A DNA stretch of 64,000 nt from Girardinichthys multiradiatus (GCF_021462225.1 NC_061812.1:50213848-50277847); one strand, 5' to 3'. Numbered from the stretch's first letter, positions 1 through 10,401 are shown. Notes: generated by a model not told the origin, from the letters alone. Program-made: numbers and translations.

Positions 1-298
1 GCTTTTAAAACTACGTTTATCCTGTCTTTAAGAACCATTTGAACCAAACACAGCAAAGCCATAGAAGAAGAACCACCACAAAGTTCATTTTAGCCAGATG
101 AGTTGGATTTAGCTGGTTTTTATACCGTATTGCAATTTTTTTACGTGGCAATGATGGATTACAGGATTTTTTCATGGGCTTTTAAATATGAAAAATGTAT
201 CTAGCAGAACTTCTTCAGCAGGATAATGTCTGTATTTGATGGTTCATATGATAAGAGGTCTCAATGAGATAGTTTACAGGCAGCTTTATATTGAGAAA
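1..298. other. No recognisable gene
   Basis: AT-rich sequence with no open frame of note and no repeat family that I recognise. It ends where the inverted-repeat arm begins at 299. Confidence 0.5.
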
Positions 299-507
299 GT
301 CTAAATAAAGTTTTACTGCTTACACCACAGCTCACTATCTGAAGCACATGTGTTGTTTTCTGCTCCAGCAGAGTAATGAGTCAATCTCAAATTGCAATAA
401 AGTGGTTCTCATCTGTGTAAAACCTTTTTGAAATGCTTCAACCACTCCATGTCGTGCCTCTTAAAACTAACTAAGTTAAAACCAAACAAATTAGTTACAG
501 TGTCTTC

Positions 508-3500
508 TAGAATTGCACCGCTCAAGGTGGCAGCAGGTTGGAGTAGCTCTGTTACTTTTGATTCTGATTTATTCTTTTTTGGGAACTATGCCTCTTGTGG
601 TGGATACAGTTGATTTTTTTTGGACAACTGTCCACTCCAGTGTCGGATGCTGTGCAGCTTGGAGGATTTTTCTTAATAATTTCTATTTTTGGACATTTGT
701 TATGATGCATTGCCATGGCAACGGGGTTGTTTCTTACAACCGGGAGCAGCTGATTAATATCTCAAAAGCTCAAATAATACTTCAGCTACAACCCCAAATC
801 CCTGATGAGTTGAAAAGGAGACGCCGTGGATGCAGAGCAGGAGCTAAGAGAAGAGAGAGAAGGAGGAAGTTCAAACCATCTCTTCCGTCGATTTTGATGG
901 GCAATGTGAGATCGTTGGGAAACAAGTTGGATGAACTCCAAGCCCTACAAAGGACCCAGCCAGAGTACCGGGCATGCAGTATCATGTGTTTTACTGAGAC
1001 ATGGCTGCAGGATCATATCCCCGACTCCAGCGTCTCTCTGACGGGCTTTTTAACCATACGAGCAGACAGAGATTTAAAGAGGAGCGGCAAATGTAAAGGA
1101 GGTGGACTGGCAATACTTGTGAACAACAGATGGTGTAATCCAGGACATGTTACTGTGAAGTGTCATCTCTGCAGTCCAGATATTGAACTGTTGGCAGTAA
1201 GTTTTCGTTCATATTATTTACCTAGAGAGTTCACCAGTGTTATTTTGGCAACAGTTTACATTCCACCTTCCGCTGTTGCTGACACTGCATGTGATGCCAT
1301 CAGCTCAGTTGTTGCTAAGCTACAGACACAAAACCCCAATGCTTTTGTGGCAATTTCTGGTGATTTTAACCACGCTTCAATCTCTGCTACACTTCCAACG
1401 TTTCAACAGTTTGTCAGCTGCTCTACCAGAGAAAACAAAACATTGGATTTGTTTTATGCAAATGTCAAGGACTCGTGCATCTCTACAGCAAGACCTCCTC
1501 TTGGCAAATCAAATCACAATCTTGTTTTTCTCTGCTCAAAATATAAGCCCCTTGTTCAGAGGCCACCTGTAACAAAGAGGACAGTGAGAAAATGGTTACA
1601 GGAAGCTGAAGAAGCTCTGCAAGGTTGCTTTGAGGCTACAGACTGGGACGCACTGTGCCAGCCACATGGAGAGGACATCAATGCCATGACTGAGTGTGTA
1701 ACCGACTATATAAACTTCTGTGTGGATAACATCATCCCCACCAGAACCGTGAGATGCTTCCCCAATAACAAACCTTGGATCACCAGTGACCTGAAGGACC
1801 TGCTTAACAAGAAAAAAAGAGCCTTCAGAGAGGGAAACAGAGAATTATTGAGGAGTTTACAGAAGCAACTTAAAGTCAAGATAAGAGACAGCAAGGAGGT
1901 GTACAAGAAGAAGCTGGAGAGCAAGCTCCAGCAAAACTATATCAGAGATGTGTGGACAGGGATGAAGAAGATCACAGGCTTCAAGCAGAAGGATGATCAG
2001 ACTGATGAAGGTCTGGACAGAGCCAATGAACTTAACATATTCTTCGATAGGTTCAGTTCAGAAACAAGCTTCGCATCCTCCACTCCTGCTCACAGCCAAA
2101 CACACATTCCACCTTCCTTTCACACACAGGACCCACAGCTGTCCAGTAACAACTCACATTTTTTATCTTCCACCTCAGCCCTAGACCCTTCTGCTTCTAC
2201 ATGTTTGCCTTCAACCATATCAGAAGATGCTGATGCTTCCTTTGCTTCCCCCTTCCACCTGTGTGTCTCAAGAAGTCAAGTGAAGATGCAACTGGAGAGA
2301 CTGAATAGGAATAAGGCTGCAGGTCCAGATCATGTCAGCCCTAGAGTCCTGAAGGCCTGTGCAGAGCAGCTCTGTGGGATTCTGCAGCACCTCTTCAACC
2401 TTAGCCTGGCCCAGAAGAAGGTTCTGGTGTTGTGGAAGACCTCCTGTCTTGTTCCGGTACCAAAGAAAACTCAACCATCAGTCCTCAATGACTATAGACC
2501 TGTTGCCCTGACATCTCACATCATGAAGGTCCTAGAGAGACTCCTGTTGGCCCACCTGAGTAAGCAAACAGTAAACTATCAGGACCCCCTTCAGTTTGCT
2601 TATCACTGTGGAGTTGGAGTTGAAGATGCCATCATACACCTGCTTCAACAAACCCACTGTCATCTGGACAAAGCCAGCAGCACTGTGAGGATCATGTTCT
2701 TTAATTTCTCCAGTGCATTTAATACAATCCAACCTGATTTGCTTTGTCAGAAACTCCAGAAGACTCAGGTGGAGGCCTCAACAATCTCCTGGATCAAAGA
2801 CTACCTGACAAACAGACCACAGTTTCTGAGACTGAAGGGTTATGAGTCTAACCAGGTAGTCAGCAGCACAGGAGCACCACAGGGGACGGTACTCTCACCA
2901 TTCCTTTTCACTCTGTACACCTCAGACTTCCAGTACAAGACAGACTCCTGTCATCTGCAGAAATACTCAGATGATTCTGCAGTCGTTGGGTGGATCAGAG
3001 ATGGACAAGAAGCTGAGTACAGGAAAGTGGTGGACCACTTTGTGGCATGGTGTGGAAACAATCATCTCATTTTGAATGTGACTAAAACAAAGGAGATGAT
3101 TGTAGATTTTAAGAGAAACAGGAATAAGTCAAAAACTATTTCTATCGTGGAAGAAGAAGTGGAGGTGGTGGAGGAGTATAAATACCTCGGTGTTCACCTG
3201 GACAACAGACTAGAGTGGAGATGCAACTGTGAAGCCATCTACAAGAAGGGACTACAAGAGCAGACTGTACTTCTTGAGGAAGCTTAGGTCCTTTGGTGTT
3301 TGCAGCAAGATGCTGCATATCTTCTATAAGTCTGTTGTGGAGAGTCTGATCTCTTCTGCCATCATCTGCTGGGGAAGCAGCATCAGAACCAGGGACTTAA
3401 AAAAGCTCAACAAGCTGATAAAGAAGGCTGGCTCTGTTCTGGGGACTCCTCTGGAACCTCTGGAGATCATTGTGGAAAGAAGGATTCTTCATAAAATGAA

Positions 3501-3740
3501 GAACATTATGGAGAATCCTGAGCATCCTCTTCATGAGACTGTCCTACAACAACAGAGTGTCTTCAGTCAGAGGCTTCTTCAGATCTGCTGTAAGACGGAG
3601 AGCTACAGGAGATCCTTCCTGCCCACAACCATCAGCATCTACAACGGCTCTTTGAGGAAACCTTCATAATATGAGCTATAACAACATTTAATTTCCCTTT
3701 GGGATTAATAAAGTATTTTTGAATTGAATTGAATTGAATT
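508..3740 (+). mobile_element. Non-LTR retrotransposon (L2/CR1/Rex1-like LINE), about 3.2 kb
   Basis: The element carries one long reading frame with an apurinic-type endonuclease followed by a reverse transcriptase. It ends in an AATAAA-containing tail with a GAATT pentamer microsatellite (about 3718-3740). Its borders are set precisely because the uninterrupted target is present in the inverted-repeat partner at 8312-8324. Any target duplication is at most three bases (TTC at 505-507 and 3739-3741), consistent with the short or absent duplications of L2/CR1-type elements. The clade is inferred from protein motifs and tail type; a tree would be needed to choose between L2, CR1 and Rex1. Confidence 0.88.
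513..3669 (+). pseudogene. LINE endonuclease-reverse transcriptase, inactivated
   Basis: The open frame 513-3287 holds an endonuclease domain (about residues 128-340: GNVRS, TETW at 161-164, GDFNH at 283-287) and a reverse transcriptase domain (about 640-850), with KAAGPD, a GAPQGTVLSP block and YSDD at 818-821. Three lesions are visible. The endonuclease motif normally read as SDHN is SNHN (Asn334, codon 1512-1514). Motif A of the RT reads FFNFSSAFNT, with Asn731 where the family has the catalytic Asp (codon 2703-2705). A frameshift near 3245-3265 moves the conserved C-terminus (RLYFLRKL onward) into the frame that ends at 3669. The first start is uncertain: 513 is a non-ATG codon and the frame is open upstream of the recognisable domains. 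Confidence 0.85.
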
Positions 3741-4110
3741 CAAACAGTATCTTTGAACTTCTTCCCAATTTTGTTTCATTGCATCCACAAACTGCAATGT
3801 ATTTTATGTTGTAGATCAACTCAAAGTAGTGCATAATTGTGAAGCTGAAGAACATGATTTGTGGTTTTCTTTACGTATGAAATCTGAAAAGTGTGATGTG
3901 CATTTGTATTCAGTACTTACTAGAACCATTCTTCTCTGCAGGTCTTGTCCCTTATGGTAACTCTGGAGGAGCTCCAGACATCCACAGCTCAGGTGGGACA
4001 ATCTGTCAACAGAACTATTAATCGTGCATTCTACAAATCTGGGATCTAATTTGTGAAACATTGTGTAGGATCTATAATAAAAGTGTACATACACCCAAAA
4101 GCCAAAAACG
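3741..4110. mobile_element. Old Tc1-like relic inside left inverted-repeat arm
   Basis: This piece and its partner at about 7950-8318 contain decayed phrases seen in many fish Tc1-like copies, such as TCTGGAGGAGCTCCAGA followed by CCACAGCTCAGGTGGGA, and a terminal stretch about matching transposon ends. No useful frame remains. The 92-codon antisense frame here recurs identically in the other arm only because the DNA is duplicated. Confidence 0.6.
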
Positions 4111-4338
4111 TTGTATCCCTATGAAAATCCAGACTTATAAAACTATGCGCACGCACACCAGCAAGCCATTTCCCCTTAATGAATCACAGCTATGTCTTAA
4201 CGTTTAGGTACAGGTTCTGCCTCATGTTCTGCCCTTCACATGCCCACATTCAACCATAAATGGTGAATGCAAAGCAGCTCATGAATGTCAACGTGTATTT
4301 AAATGAGCTAGCTGATCAATGTTATTCTATGGTTAACG

Positions 4339-4518
4339 ATGGCAACCACGGAGAAAAGAGTAAAGAAAGGCAATTTCACAGAGGCAGAAATCAAGGTGTT
4401 GATGAGTGAGGTGGAGAGTCAAAAAATTATGTTTGGCACCCATGGTGGAGGGAAGTCTGATGTATGGACTGGTCATATTAACAACGCCATCCAGGACGGC
4501 AGGTATTATTGCACTTAG
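4339..4518 (+). pseudogene. Truncated Harbinger Myb/SANT-like DNA-binding protein (left copy)
   Basis: A 59-codon frame begins MATTEKRVKKGNFTEAEIKV and continues LMSEVESQ. I recognise this as the start of the Myb/SANT-like accessory protein that Harbinger (PIF) transposons need for nuclear import and DNA binding of their transposase. After about 36 residues the similarity ends, and the frame runs into antisense transposase sequence before stopping at 4516-4518. This is what an internal deletion removing the middle of the element would leave. It is very unlikely to be functional. Confidence 0.75.
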
Positions 4519-4727
4519 TGCTGACTGCGATATCCCAAACCTATGGATAATTTTATAGAATTATGTTGTTCCTAAAGTGGCTTCAGGCAGAGTGTTAATT
4601 AATTGATCATTAAGTTAAACACACAGCTGTGGGCTAATTGGTGCTGGTAAAAGCCAGTTACCAGGAACGTCAATGTGGTTAACACCTGTATCTGAACAGG
4701 GATGGTGTGGTTCCAGCGGGTCGGTCC
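4450..4727 (-). pseudogene. Harbinger transposase fragment (left copy)
   Basis: The reverse strand reads the same transposase pieces as 7332-7619 (GISQSALSAI and AVLDGVVNMTS blocks), but lacks the N-terminal 60 codons because the inverted-repeat arm ends at 4727. No frame spans it. Confidence 0.6.
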
Positions 4728-6126
4728 AATAAAAGAAAAGTGTTTTTAATACAAAAAACGTCAACCTTCAAATAATCATGTACAGTTATGCACTCAATAC
4801 TTGGTCGGGAATCCTTTGGCAGAAATGACTGCTTCAATGCGGCGTGGCATGGAGGCAATCAGCCTGTGGCACTGCTGAGGTCTTATGGAGGCCCAGGATG
4901 CTTCGATAGCGGCCTTTAGCTCATCCAGAGTGTTGGGTCTTGAGTCTCTCAACGTTCTCTTCACAATATCCCACAGATTCTCTATGGGGTTCAGGTCAGG
5001 AGAGTTGGCAGGCCAATTGAGCACAGTGATACCATGGTCAGTAAACCATTTACCAGTGGTTTTGGCACTGTGAGCAGGTGCCAGGTCGTGCTGAAAAATG
5101 AAATCTTCATCTCCATAAAGCTTTTCAGCAGATGGAAGCATGAAGTGCTCCAAAATCTCCTGATAGCTAGCTGCATTGACCCTGCCCTTGATAAAACACA
5201 GTGGACCAACACCAGCAGCTGACACGGCACCCCAGACCATCACTGACTGTGGGTACTTGACACTGGACGTCTGGCATTTTGGCATTTCCTTCTCCCCAGT
5301 CTTCCTCCAGACTCTGGCACCTTGATATCCGAATGACATGCAGAATTTGCTTTCATCCGAAAAAAGTACTTTGGACCACTGAGCAACAGTCCAGTGCTGC
5401 TTCTCTGTAGCCCAGGTCAGGCGCTTCTGCCGCTGTTTCTGGTTCAAAAGTGGCTTGACCTGGGGAATGCGGCACCTGTAGCCCATTTCCTGCACACGCC
5501 TGTGCACGGTGGCTCTGGATGTTTCTACTCCAGACTCAGTCCACTGCTTCCGCAGGTCCCCCAATGTCTGGAATCGGCCCTTCTCCACAATCTTCCTCAG
5601 GGTCCGGTCACCTCTTCTCGTTGTGCAGCATTTTCTGCAGCACTTTTTCCTTCCCACAGACTTCCCACTGAGGTGCCTTGATACAGCACTCTGGGAACAG
5701 CCTATTCGTTCAGAAATGTCTTTCTGTGTCTTACCCTCTTGCTTGAGGGTGTCAATAGTGGCCTTCTGGACAGCAGTCAGGTCGGCAGTCTTACCCATGA
5801 TTGGGGTTTTGAGTGATGAACCAGGCTGGGAGTTTTAAAGGCCTCAGGAATCATTTGCAGGTGTTTAGAGTTAACTCGTTGATTCAGATGATTAGGTTCA
5901 TAGCTCGTTTAGAGACCCTTTTAATGATATGCTAATTTTGTGAGATAGGAATTTTGGGTTTTCATGAGCTGTATGCCAAAATCATCCGTATTAAGACAAT
6001 ATAAGACCTGAAATATTTCAGTTAGTGTGCAATGAATCTAAAATATATGAATGTTAAATTTTCATCATTACATTATGGAAAATAATGAACTTTATCACAA
6101 TATCCTAATATTTTGAGAAGGACCTG
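4728..6126 (-). mobile_element. Tc1-like DD34E element, copy 1, one end missing
   Basis: This is the same family as 40595-42194, 56138-57704 and 58856-60465. The right terminal inverted repeat (about 5920-6126, ending GAAGGACCTG followed by TA) is present. The other end is missing: the sequence joins the Harbinger arm at 4727/4728 just inside where the repeat should begin. The element is therefore immobile as a unit, although its transposase frame is open. Confidence 0.9.
4794..5798 (-). CDS. Tc1-like transposase, intact 334-codon frame
   Basis: This is a cut-and-paste transposase of the Tc1/mariner superfamily. It reads [20 protein letters not shown] with an N-terminal paired-type helix-turn-helix (about 1-115). 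The catalytic DDE core carries Asp148 (FSDES), Asp238 (FQHD) and Glu273 (NPIEN), a 34-residue spacing typical of DD34E Tc1 elements. The length equals that of the intact copy at 59184-60188. The basic linker reads KKCCRKCCTT here, where two sister copies have [10 protein letters not shown], so DNA binding may be altered. Because the element has lost one terminus it could at best act in trans. Expression is unknown. Confidence 0.85.
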   Translation of the reverse strand: MGKTADLTAVQKATIDTLKQEGKTQKDISERIGCSQSAVSRHLSGKSVGRKKCCRKCCTTRRGDRTLRKIVEKGRFQTLGDLRKQWTESGVETSRATVHRRVQEMGYRCRIPQVKPLLNQKQRQKRLTWATEKQHWTVAQWSKVLFSDESKFCMSFGYQGARVWRKTGEKEMPKCQTSSVKYPQSVMVWGAVSAAGVGPLCFIKGRVNAASYQEILEHFMLPSAEKLYGDEDFIFQHDLAPAHSAKTTGKWFTDHGITVLNWPANSPDLNPIENLWDIVKRTLRDSRPNTLDELKAAIEASWASIRPQQCHRLIASMPRRIEAVISAKGFPTKY

Positions 6127-6128
6127 TA

Positions 6129-6712
6129 TTTGTTTATTGGCTAGTTAAATCAAACTTATTTTTTACCTGAACATGATTGTCTCTGGATTGTACCTGGAAT
6201 CAGAAATTATAATGCTAACTGAATTATAAATAAACTTTTAAAACATATAGCACGTTTCTTCATTAAAAATTAATATTGAAAAGTTTATTTATTCTCAATC
6301 ACTCTCCAGCGATACAGTTGGATTACATAAAACTGTCCATTTATTTTGGTTAACTTTAATATCACCTGAAATGTTAAATAGATTTTCAGTAACAATTAAA
6401 ATAATAACATAAACTGTTAGAAATCACTTGTGTTAAACGTTCACTGTGATGACTGCCAGCGGGAGCTTAGTGCCGATAGTCCGGTCAGATTTCTCCGAGT
6501 TTAGCTCACCTCACCGCCGGTAGGGCTGGCGAGGCGAGCCAGTTACTACGGTGGGAACGGAAAACTCCGAACACGTCGGAGCACGTTTGAAATTAAGCGA
6601 TGTCTTGATAAATCAAGCAGATATTTCACGTCTACATAGTTATATTCCCGCACTAAAAATATTGTAGAAGTTAATTTGTGTCACAGAAAGTGTAATTTTC
6701 CACAATTTACTC
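6129..6712. other. Intervening sequence without a gene
   Basis: The first 300 bases are AT-rich. A short CpG-richer stretch follows at about 6450-6600. I see no coding frame or known repeat, though it may be the outer part of the Harbinger-related segment that follows. Confidence 0.4.
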
Positions 6713-6714
6713 AC

Positions 6715-7078
6715 AGCTTTTGTTGCTATGGTCCGCCATGGCTTCCCCTGCTTGACCAATCCGCTTCGACCCGCAATGAATGATGGGAAATGATGGGCCG
6801 CGAAGGATACTCACGACCCATCCTTCAAATCGGGCAAAATAAGGACACATTTGTCGGCCGCATTTGAGGGAGTCATGATTCATGAATTGGGACAGCCTTC
6901 GTCGCCGCGCTGTGACGTAATCGGCCAACAAATACGGCCTTCGAAGGATGCAGCCCCTGAGGCTGACTTCCGGGTCATCCTCGGCGTTGGTACATTCCCT
7001 TTCCGGTTGATTTTGTCAAATGTAAATTTGTTTTGGTACTTGTAAAAGTGCTTTGCGCCCCCCGGCCACCGTAATTAA
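6715..7078 (+). repeat. Direct repeat copy A (364 bp), probable Harbinger terminal/5' region
   Basis: It matches 8530-8893 in the same orientation with a constant offset of 1815 and only a handful of substitutions (for example near 6926, 7030 and 7052-7074). It lies immediately upstream of the Harbinger transposase start at 7158, so I infer it is the 5' non-coding part of that element. The short frames within it are shared by both copies but look unrelated to any protein. Confidence 0.75.
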
Positions 7079-7157
7079 CACATAAGGTGTGAGGCAATAA
7101 CCCTGATTGCTGTAAACATTTAAATACCATGGTGACACTCGTGCGTAATGCTGTGTG

Positions 7158-7619
7158 ATGGATGCACTTGCACTGCTGGAAGACCTTGCAAATGGAAGAA
7201 TTAGGAGTGAACGCGTTTTCAGGGATCACCAAGATTTGCTGACCCATGATGATGACTGGATAATTTGCTGATTTAGATTCCCTAGAGCATTGCTCTTGGA
7301 TCTATGTGCTGAACTGTGTCCAGTATTGGAGAGACCGACCCGCTGGAACCACACCATCCCTGTTCAGATACAGGTGTTAACCACATTGACGTTCCTGGTA
7401 ACTGGCTTTTACCAGCACCAATTAGCCCACAGCTGTGTGTTTAACTTAATGATCAATTAATTAACACTCTGCCTGAAGCCACTTTAGGAACAACATAATT
7501 CTATAAAATTATCCATAGGTTTGGGATATCGCAGTCAGCACTAAGTGCAATAATACCTGCCGTCCTGGATGGCGTTGTTAATATGACCAGTCCATACATC
7601 AGACTTCCCTCCACCATGG
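7158..7619 (+). pseudogene. Harbinger transposase (HARBI1-like) remnant
   Basis: From the ATG at 7158 the frame reads MDALALLEDLANGRIRSERV, then FRDHQDLL and DDDWIIC. It hits TGA at 7269-7271 (probably CGA to TGA) and resumes FRFPRALLLDLCAEL. After about 7440 a roughly 85-base stretch is out of register, possibly a relic intron or insertion. GISQSALSAI and AVLDGVVNMTS then follow at about 7523-7600. These are N-terminal blocks of the Harbinger/HARBI1 nuclease family. The DDE nuclease core is absent, deleted together with most of the SANT gene. Confidence 0.75.
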
Positions 7620-8526
7620 GTGCCAAACATAATTTTTTGACTCTCCACCTCACTCATCAACACCTTGATTTCTGCCTCTGTGAAATTGCCTTTCTTTACT
7701 CTTTTCTCCGTGGTTGCCATCGTTAACCATAGAATAACATTGATCAGCTAGCTCATTTAAATACACGTTGACATTCATGAGCTGCTTTGCATTCACCATT
7801 TATGGTTGAATGTGGGCATGTGAAGGGCAGAACATGAGGCAGAACCTGTACCTAAACGTTAAGACATAGCTGTGATTCATTAAGGGGAAATGGCTTGCTG
7901 GTGTGCGTGCGCATAGTTTTATAAGTCTGGATTTTCATAGGGATACAACGTTTTTGGCTTTTGGGTGTATGTACACTTTTATTATAGATCCTACACAATG
8001 TTTCACAAATTAGATCCCAGATTTGTAGAATGCACGATTAATAGTTCTGTTGACAGATTGTCCCACCTGAGCTGTGGATGTCTGGAGCTCCTCCAGAGTT
8101 ACCATAAGGGACAAGACCTGCAGAGAAGAATGGTTCTAGTAAGTACTGAATACAAATGCACATCACACTTTTCAGATTTCATACGTAAAGAAAACCACAA
8201 ATCATGTTCTTCAGCTTCACAATTATGCACTACTTTGAGTTGATCTACAACATAAAATACATTGCAGTTTGTGGATGCAATGAAACAAAATTGGGAAGAA
8301 GTTCAAAGATACTGTTTGAAGACACTGTAACTAATTTGTTTGGTTTTAACTTTGTTAGTTTTAAGAGGCACGACATGGAGTGGTTGAAGCATTTCAAAAA
8401 GGTTTTACACAGATGAGAACCACTTTATTGCAATTTGAGATTGACTCATTACTCTGCTGGAGCAGAAAACAACACATGTGCTTCAGATAGTGAGCTGTGG
8501 TGTAAGCAGTAAAACTTTATTTAGAC
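7332..8526 (-). repeat. Right arm of ~1.2-kb inverted repeat (uninterrupted)
   Basis: It is the reverse complement of 299-507 plus 3741-4727. The arm preserves the target of the LINE insertion as continuous sequence (CTGTTTGAAGACAC at 8312-8325). It directly abuts direct-repeat copy B at 8530. It contains the SANT remnant (7541-7720) and the old Tc1-like relic (about 7950-8526). Confidence 0.9.
7541..7720 (-). pseudogene. Truncated Harbinger Myb/SANT-like protein (right copy)
   Basis: This is the same 59-codon frame as 4339-4518, on the opposite strand. Here it is convergent with the transposase remnant at 7158-7619, the usual two-gene arrangement of Harbinger elements, but the 3' halves of both genes are missing and the remaining ends overlap. 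Confidence 0.75.
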
Positions 8527-8529
8527 CAT

Positions 8530-8893
8530 AGCTTTTGTTGCTATGGTCCGCCATGGCTTCCCCTGCTTGACCAATCCGCTTCGACCCGCAATGAATGATG
8601 GGAAATGATGGGCCGCGAAGGATACTCACGACCCATCCTTCAAATCGGGCAAAATAAGGACACATTTGTCGGCCGCATTTGAGGGAGTCATGATTCATGA
8701 ATTGGGACAGCCTTCGTCGCCGCGCTGTGACGTAATCGGCCTACAAATACGGCCTTCGAAGGATGCAGCCCCTGAGGCTGACTTCCGGGTCATCCTCGGC
8801 GTTGGTACATTCCCTTTCCGGTTGATTTTGTCAAATGTAAATTTGTTTCAGTACTTGTAAAAGTGTTTTGCACCCCCCGGCCACCGTAGTTAA
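8530..8893 (+). repeat. Direct repeat copy B (364 bp)
   Basis: Second copy of 6715-7078, same strand, beginning four bases after the inverted-repeat arm ends. Just before and at its start is an 8-bp hairpin (ACCATAGC, seven-base loop, GCTATGGT at 8526-8548). The downstream flank reads CTATGGT again. No downstream transposase is present, so it is a solo terminal fragment. Confidence 0.75.
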
Positions 8894-9430
8894 TCTATGG
8901 TACACATCACCCTGGTGATTACTGGGGAGAGGATGGTGGTAAAACTTTGATAAACTGTTGCACAGACCTTGATTTAAGATTTAAGTTGGCTTATAGACAT
9001 TTTTATTTATGTGAAATGTCCTTATGTGTAGTTATGGCTCATCAGCATTAGTATAAATAACACTTTGAATGGATATGATGACATCAATCTATGATTAAAG
9101 TTTGATGTGGGGTGAAACTGAATGTCTGTGAGGAATCATGATGCAGTATGGCTTCAATCCCCCACCTCTTCATCTGCGTCACCAGTTTCCCCGTTTCCAA
9201 AAGTGTATGCTTTGGTCTGAGTTTGTGTACACAGTCTCCTGTCAGGTTTGTTTTTTATAGATCACAACCATTGCGTGGAAAGTGATGTACGCCAGTTTTA
9301 GGCCCCGTTTTGTGCGTACACCACATTTATAAATGAAACCCCTGGTCTTCATGGTAAAGTGGTAAGAAGAAATCCATTGTTGAAAGAGACCCAGAGAAGT
9401 TATTTTTGTAATCCATGTAAGAGACACAGC
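8894..9430. other. No recognisable gene
   Basis: Unremarkable AT-rich sequence with no supported coding frame. Confidence 0.4.
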
Positions 9431-9439
9431 AAACAGGTA

Positions 9440-9920
9440 AGAAGTTGCTCTGGTCAGAGGAAATCAAAACTGAACTCTATTTGTGGCAGAGAACTGCACC
9501 ATACCCATACCCAAGGTAAAGCATGATGGTGGCAGCATCATGCTTCTGGATTCAGCAGGGACAGGGAAGCTGGCCAGAGTTGATGGGAAGATGGATGGAG
9601 CTGTCCCTTCAAGCAGGACAGCCACCCGAAACATACAGCCAAAGCTACAATGGAATGGTTTAGATCAAAGTAAATTAATTGTTCAAATAACCTACTCAAA
9701 GTTCAGACCTAAATCCAACTGAGAATCTGCGGAAAGATTTGAAAACTTATGTTGAGCTATTATGTAAAGAATTAGAAAAAACCTTAGTCTGCTGATATGC
9801 AAAGCTGGTAGAAATATATCCCAAAGAGACTATATCTGGTAAAACATCCACTTCACGATGATGCACTACTTTCTGTTGGTCTATCACATAAAATCCACAT
9901 AAACATGAGAACCTTTGTAA
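9440..9920 (+). mobile_element. Degenerate Tc1-like relic
   Basis: Contains AAGCATGATGGTGGCAGCAT and, further on, GTTCAGACCTAAATCCAACT, both decayed versions of the conserved transposase codons VKHGGGSI and SPDLNP. Several frameshifts are present and no protein is possible. Confidence 0.7.
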
Positions 9921-10401
9921 GACCCTGAGGGTGTTTGAGTGAATGAAGCCAGAGAAAGACAGCAGCTATGAGATGGATATTCTTTGCCAGGAACATCCCT
10001 GCTACTGTGAAAATGTATACTACATGCAGACAAACAGAGCGAATACCTCGCAAAGTTCCTCCAGATGTGCTTCATCTGGTTGTCTGAGGGGAACTCCAGA
10101 CCCATGCTGAACTAAATCTTTACCTAAACCCTTAAGTTGTGACTGATAAATGGCCTTAATGGAAGCTGGACAAACATCTAAATTTAATTCTTTTCCTACA
10201 ATCAAAAGAATATATTTAGATATTTATTATATATATATTTTCTTTGTTAAGTAGTTTCACCGACTTGAATCTTAAATCTCAGCCTAACCTTTTAAGTTTG
10301 TGCGTTTACATCTTGATTTTGTATCAGCTTTGTGGCTGCAGATTTGCTGCAGTTAGGGGTCATTGTGATGTTTCCCAATTATCAGTCTGATGGCTTCCCG
10401 T

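Larger units (their letters stand above)
299..4727 (+). repeat. Left arm of ~1.2-kb inverted repeat, split by a LINE
   Basis: Bases 299-507 and 3741-4727 are together the reverse complement of 7332-8526 (about 1196 bp). Between 3741-4727 and 7332-8318 the offset is constant, so there is no indel; the outer 209 bp likewise pairs without a gap. I saw one mismatch in the outer part and none in the inner stretches I compared. The arm contains an old Tc1-like relic (299-507 and 3741 to about 4110) and a deleted Harbinger remnant (about 4110-4727). It is interrupted by the LINE at 508-3740. The homology stops abruptly at 299 and at 4727, where a truncated Tc1-like element begins. Confidence 0.9.

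Noticed and set aside
3816..4094. Identical 92-codon frame on opposite strands at 3816-4094 and 7965-8243, suggesting a conserved protein
   Set aside because: The identity is fully explained by the inverted duplication of the DNA; the sequence is a Tc1 relic with no domain.
5394..5838. Frames of about 95-109 codons repeating in four places opposite the Tc1 transposase
   Set aside because: They are antisense shadows of the transposase and recur only because the transposon is repeated.
6707..7045. Short frames in the 364-bp direct repeat
   Set aside because: They lie in the non-coding end of a Harbinger-related element and have no recognisable protein features.
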